Assembly: GCF_003402535.2 (NCBI RefSeq)
Contig: NZ_AP025172.1
Location: 1,426,001-1,490,000 of the forward strand
Direction of reading: 5' to 3'
Length of the DNA stretch: 64,000 nt
Source of the DNA: Cupriavidus sp. P-10
GTDB taxonomy: Bacteria > Pseudomonadota > Gammaproteobacteria > Burkholderiales > Burkholderiaceae
The notes under the pieces are model-generated. The model was given only the letters and a program-made list of their open reading frames with translations. It searched no databases and was not told the DNA's origin. Below are positions 62,301 to 64,000 of the stretch, in pieces; position 1 is the first letter of the stretch; the number at the start of each line of letters is the position of its first letter. The translations under genes and the position numbers were made by a program.

Positions 62301-62790
62301 GGGCGATCGGTGCGCCGAACAACGCGAGGATTCCGTCGCCGAGGGATTTGGCGACGTATCCCTCGTAGTGATGCACGGCTTCCATCATCAGCACCACGAC
62401 CGGATCGATCAGGCTGCGGGCTTCTTCCGGGTCCAGATCCTGGATCAATGCCGTCGAGCCGGCCATGTCCGCGAACAGGGCGGTGATAGTCTTGCGCTCG
62501 CCGCCAGCCTCCCCGCCCTTCGCCTCCATGGCGGCCTGCTCGGCGCGGATCCGTTCGGCCAGATGCGGCGGTGTGTAGAGAATCGGGGCCGGCAAAGGCG
62601 ACACCGGGGGCGACAGGCGCGGCGAGGCTGCCGCCGTGTCCCCCAGCAGCGCGCCGCATGCGCCGCAGAATTTTTCAATGGGACTGGATGCGTGGCCGCA
62701 TTGCGGGCAGATTAGCGCAAGCCTTTGCCCGCACTCCTGGCAGAACTTGGCTGCCGAGGGGTTCTCGAACTGGCAATTTGTGCAGCGCAT
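59323..62790 (-). CDS. Adenylate/guanylate cyclase-like protein with zinc ribbons, AAA ATPase and TPR region
   Basis: A 1155-residue multidomain protein. Two zinc ribbons come first (CTNC..CQEC and CPQC..CGAC, residues 3-50), then a class III cyclase domain (about 100-285) with FADMAGST and KSLGDG metal residues, an AAA/ORC-type ATPase (Walker A GEAGVGKSRLF at about 340; FEDLQWLDSE), and a long TPR region to the end. The Asn usually found four residues before the AAR Arg is His (HIAAR), so cyclase activity is not assured. The ATG at 62790 follows GGGAGA. No target is evident; it stands alone. Confidence 0.84.
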   Translation of the reverse strand: MRCTNCQFENPSAAKFCQECGQRLALICPQCGHASSPIEKFCGACGALLGDTAAASPRLSPPVSPLPAPILYTPPHLAERIRAEQAAMEAKGGEAGGERKTITALFADMAGSTALIQDLDPEEARSLIDPVVVLMMEAVHHYEGYVAKSLGDGILALFGAPIAHEDHALRALFAALRMQQAMRGHSDKVRLEQGIPLQIRVGVHTGEVVVRSIRKDDLRTDYDPVGHTIHIAARMEGVATPSSILVSESTHKLAEGYFEFKALGRTQIKGLREPLAVYEVLGLGALRTRLQVGAQRGLARFVGREAELKRLGEALELARAGQGQIAGVVGEAGVGKSRLFHEFKARAQQGCMVLETFSVSHGKAFPYLPLIDLLRNYFQITAQDDERRYREKATGRLLILDRALEDQLPYLLYLLGIVEPGSALPTMDPAIRRQRTFEAIARLLVRESQNQPLMVLFEDLQWLDSETEAFLNVLIAEVPRAKILLLVNYRPEYQHDWAQHTFYTQLHLEPLGQTEAQGLLTALLGADPSLASLKQLILSKTEGNPFFMEEVVHTLAEENALLGQPGNYRVERAPLALHIPTTVQGVLAARIDRLPLPQKELLQTLAVIGAEFPSSLIRHVTGQSEASLHPLLADLQIGDFIYERPTFPEVEYAFKHALTQEVASNSLLSEQRSFLHERTAQAIEALFPDRLSEYCSELAHHYSQSGNVPKAVEYLRLAGKQALQRSAQSEAITHLSAALDLLKSQPDTPERSREELTLRLTLGPAWMAVRGYGSPEVQANYTRALVLSEQGGETSQLFSAQLGLWSFYLLRSELETAQRLAERLLGLAQDAQDPEQLAEAHRVLGTTVFRLGKIRLARSHMEQALSLHRPDRQSYGHLMRYVRNPALHMRSSLSWMLWYLGLPDQSLSRSGEALEMARNASDPFGLALALIYAAELYQRRGEPEETLGFANAALQLSSEQGFSMYVAWATILRGWALARQGSHAEGIALINQGLGAHEATGAALGRPSLLGLLADAYGGAGQPETALRVLDDALALVGKTEERFDEATLIRLQGELMLQLSGQNAATPAAPAVEEDAEARFRKAIALARRHEARSIELQCVLSLARLWLRQGKDVAARQILLEMRAAFTEGVDTVDARQAGELLASLESIAVRDE

Positions 62791-63070
62791 CTCGTCTCCC
62801 AACTGCCTGTGCCTGCCACGCAGCCATTACAGGCGCATTCCCGGCGGTTGGCAAGGCGGCGCTACGCACGAAGCTGCCCTCTAAGGAGGTTAGAGCTGAT
62901 TGGGGCGAATACGACACCCATGGTGGACAAAGCCCACTGAATTGGCCATACCTCGACAAAGCGTCCAGTCCTATTCGCAAACAGCGGTTCGCCGTAGCCC
63001 GCGTTAGCCCCATTAACGGGCGTGGCGATCGAAGTGAAGGCCGCGTCGTGCCGAAACCGCACACGGCCAG

Positions 63071-64000
63071 CTATGCCTGCGCCAGATTCCCGGCCATTGC
63101 CAGCTGCCAGCTCGGCGGGGCGCCAATGCTGGCAGTCAGGTGGGTGCAGAACGCCTTGACCTTGGCGCTCGCACGCTGCGTGGCACGCAGCAGGTAGATG
63201 CCGCCGGGCGCCTGCGGCAGCAGGCCATCGAGCGTCAGTTCCACCAGCCGGCCCGCACCGATGTCTGGCCCGACCGACCAGTCTGGCATCAGCGCGATGC
63301 CAAGTCCCTGCAGCACCGACAGGCGCCGCGCGTCGCAGTCATCGCACTCCAGTGCGAACGTCGCGCCGGCCGCATGTGCGGGAGTCAGCAATTCGCGCCA
63401 CCCGCGCATGCTGTTGCTGTGGCCGCGGTCGATCAGGCGGTGCCGTCCGATCTCGTCGGCATGGTGCGGCCGCCCGTACTGGGCAAGGTAAGCCGGCGTC
63501 GCGCAGATGATGTAGCGCTGATTCGATATGCAGCGCGCCACCAGCGAGCTGTCAGCCTGCTGGCCGACGCGTATCACCACATCGAAGCGTTCCACCACCG
63601 GATCCACCACCCTCTCGGTCAGCGCAAGCTCAATGGTCAGCCGGGGGTATTGCGCATAGAGCGCGCCGAGGTGCGGCACGACGTGGCGCCGGCCGAAGGC
63701 GGGCAGGCACGCTACCCTGACCAGGCCGCTGACGCCCTGCTCCAGCGCGGTGACGGCGTCGCGCGTATCGCTGAGTTCATGCAGGATGCGCGTGGCTCGC
63801 GCGAACAACAGTTCTCCGGCATCGGTGCGCACCAGCGCACGGGTCGAACGCGTGAACAGCGGCACGCCAAGCTCGCGCTCCAGGGTATCGATCTGCCGCG
63901 CCACCGACGACGCGACCAGGCCACGCTGTCGCGCAACCGCCGAGAAACTGCCGGATTGCGCCACTTCGACAAAGATGGACAGGTTTTCGGCGAATCGGCT
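63071..64000 (-). CDS. LysR-family regulator (partial, 5' end beyond window)
   Basis: At least 309 residues; the frame stays open to the right edge (RFAENLSIFVEVAQSGSFSA), so only a few N-terminal residues are missing. An internal GTG at 63964 is not the likely start. The helix-turn-helix SAVARQRGLVASSVARQIDT belongs to the group that represses or activates nearby redox genes. The partner operon would lie beyond the window. The 280 bp to its left (62791-63070) contain no gene. Confidence 0.85.
   Translation of the reverse strand, partial: SRFAENLSIFVEVAQSGSFSAVARQRGLVASSVARQIDTLERELGVPLFTRSTRALVRTDAGELLFARATRILHELSDTRDAVTALEQGVSGLVRVACLPAFGRRHVVPHLGALYAQYPRLTIELALTERVVDPVVERFDVVIRVGQQADSSLVARCISNQRYIICATPAYLAQYGRPHHADEIGRHRLIDRGHSNSMRGWRELLTPAHAAGATFALECDDCDARRLSVLQGLGIALMPDWSVGPDIGAGRLVELTLDGLLPQAPGGIYLLRATQRASAKVKAFCTHLTASIGAPPSWQLAMAGNLAQA

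Overview
The window is high-GC DNA with dense, mostly ATG-started genes behind AGGAG-type ribosome sites. Its gene families (Bug/TTT receptors, Burkholderiales-type porin, many LysR regulators, an iac indole-acetate cluster) point to a Burkholderiales bacterium, most likely Cupriavidus or a close relative, and probably an accessory replicon. Nearly everything is catabolic, regulatory or transport; no rRNA, tRNA, CRISPR array or core housekeeping block was seen.

Layout. (1) 1-9.1 kb: a catabolic locus made of a Liv-type ABC importer, a split transketolase, a GabD-like aldehyde dehydrogenase, a GldA-like dehydrogenase, an AroE-like protein and a GntR/FCD regulator. Three AT-core palindromes sit before its transcription units. 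(2) 9.3-11.2 kb: small proteins (unknown, DksA-like zinc finger, DUF883). (3) 11.5-24.4 kb: an indole-3-acetic acid (iac) degradation cluster, read leftward as iacA-B-I-H-C-D-E-F then a catechol 1,2-dioxygenase, with a divergent PAS sensor kinase, a FixJ/NarL-type response regulator, iacG, a tautomerase and an MFS carrier. A 15-bp box recurs in the control regions. (4) 24.6-28.8 kb: an IS481-like remnant, a di-heme cytochrome peroxidase-like protein and two PilJ-domain proteins. (5) 29.1-36.3 kb: a Bug receptor and a lower-GC operon (amidohydrolase, 2-hydroxyacid dehydrogenase, CoA ligase, acyl-CoA dehydrogenase) with a divergent GntR/UTRA regulator. (6) 36.6-45.1 kb: hemerythrin, then an esterase/amidohydrolase/flavin monooxygenase/porin/MFS operon facing a NodD-like LysR gene. 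(7) 45.4-48.0 kb: SRPBCC protein and aldo/keto reductase opposite a LysR gene. (8) 48.1-57.6 kb: broken and intact acyl-CoA-related genes, a DUF485-ActP symporter pair, a quinone oxidoreductase and a MalT-like LAL regulator. (9) 58.3-64 kb: low-GC hchA, a giant cyclase-AAA-TPR protein and a LysR gene cut by the right edge.

How it works together. In the iac region IacA/IacG/IacE/IacH/IacB/IacI and the Rieske system IacCDF should take indole-3-acetate to catechol, which the adjacent dioxygenase opens to cis,cis-muconate; no muconate cycloisomerase is present here. The substrates of the loci in (1), (5) and (6) are not evident from sequence and are the best candidates for undescribed pathways.

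A second theme is decay. At least eight gene fragments with clear family identity lie between intact operons: a LysR N-terminus fused to the end of catA, an IS481 tail, a GlnQ tail, a frameshifted FAH fragment, an etfB/etfA junction, an SDR with a large in-frame deletion, and another LysR N-terminus. The region looks like it has been repeatedly rearranged.
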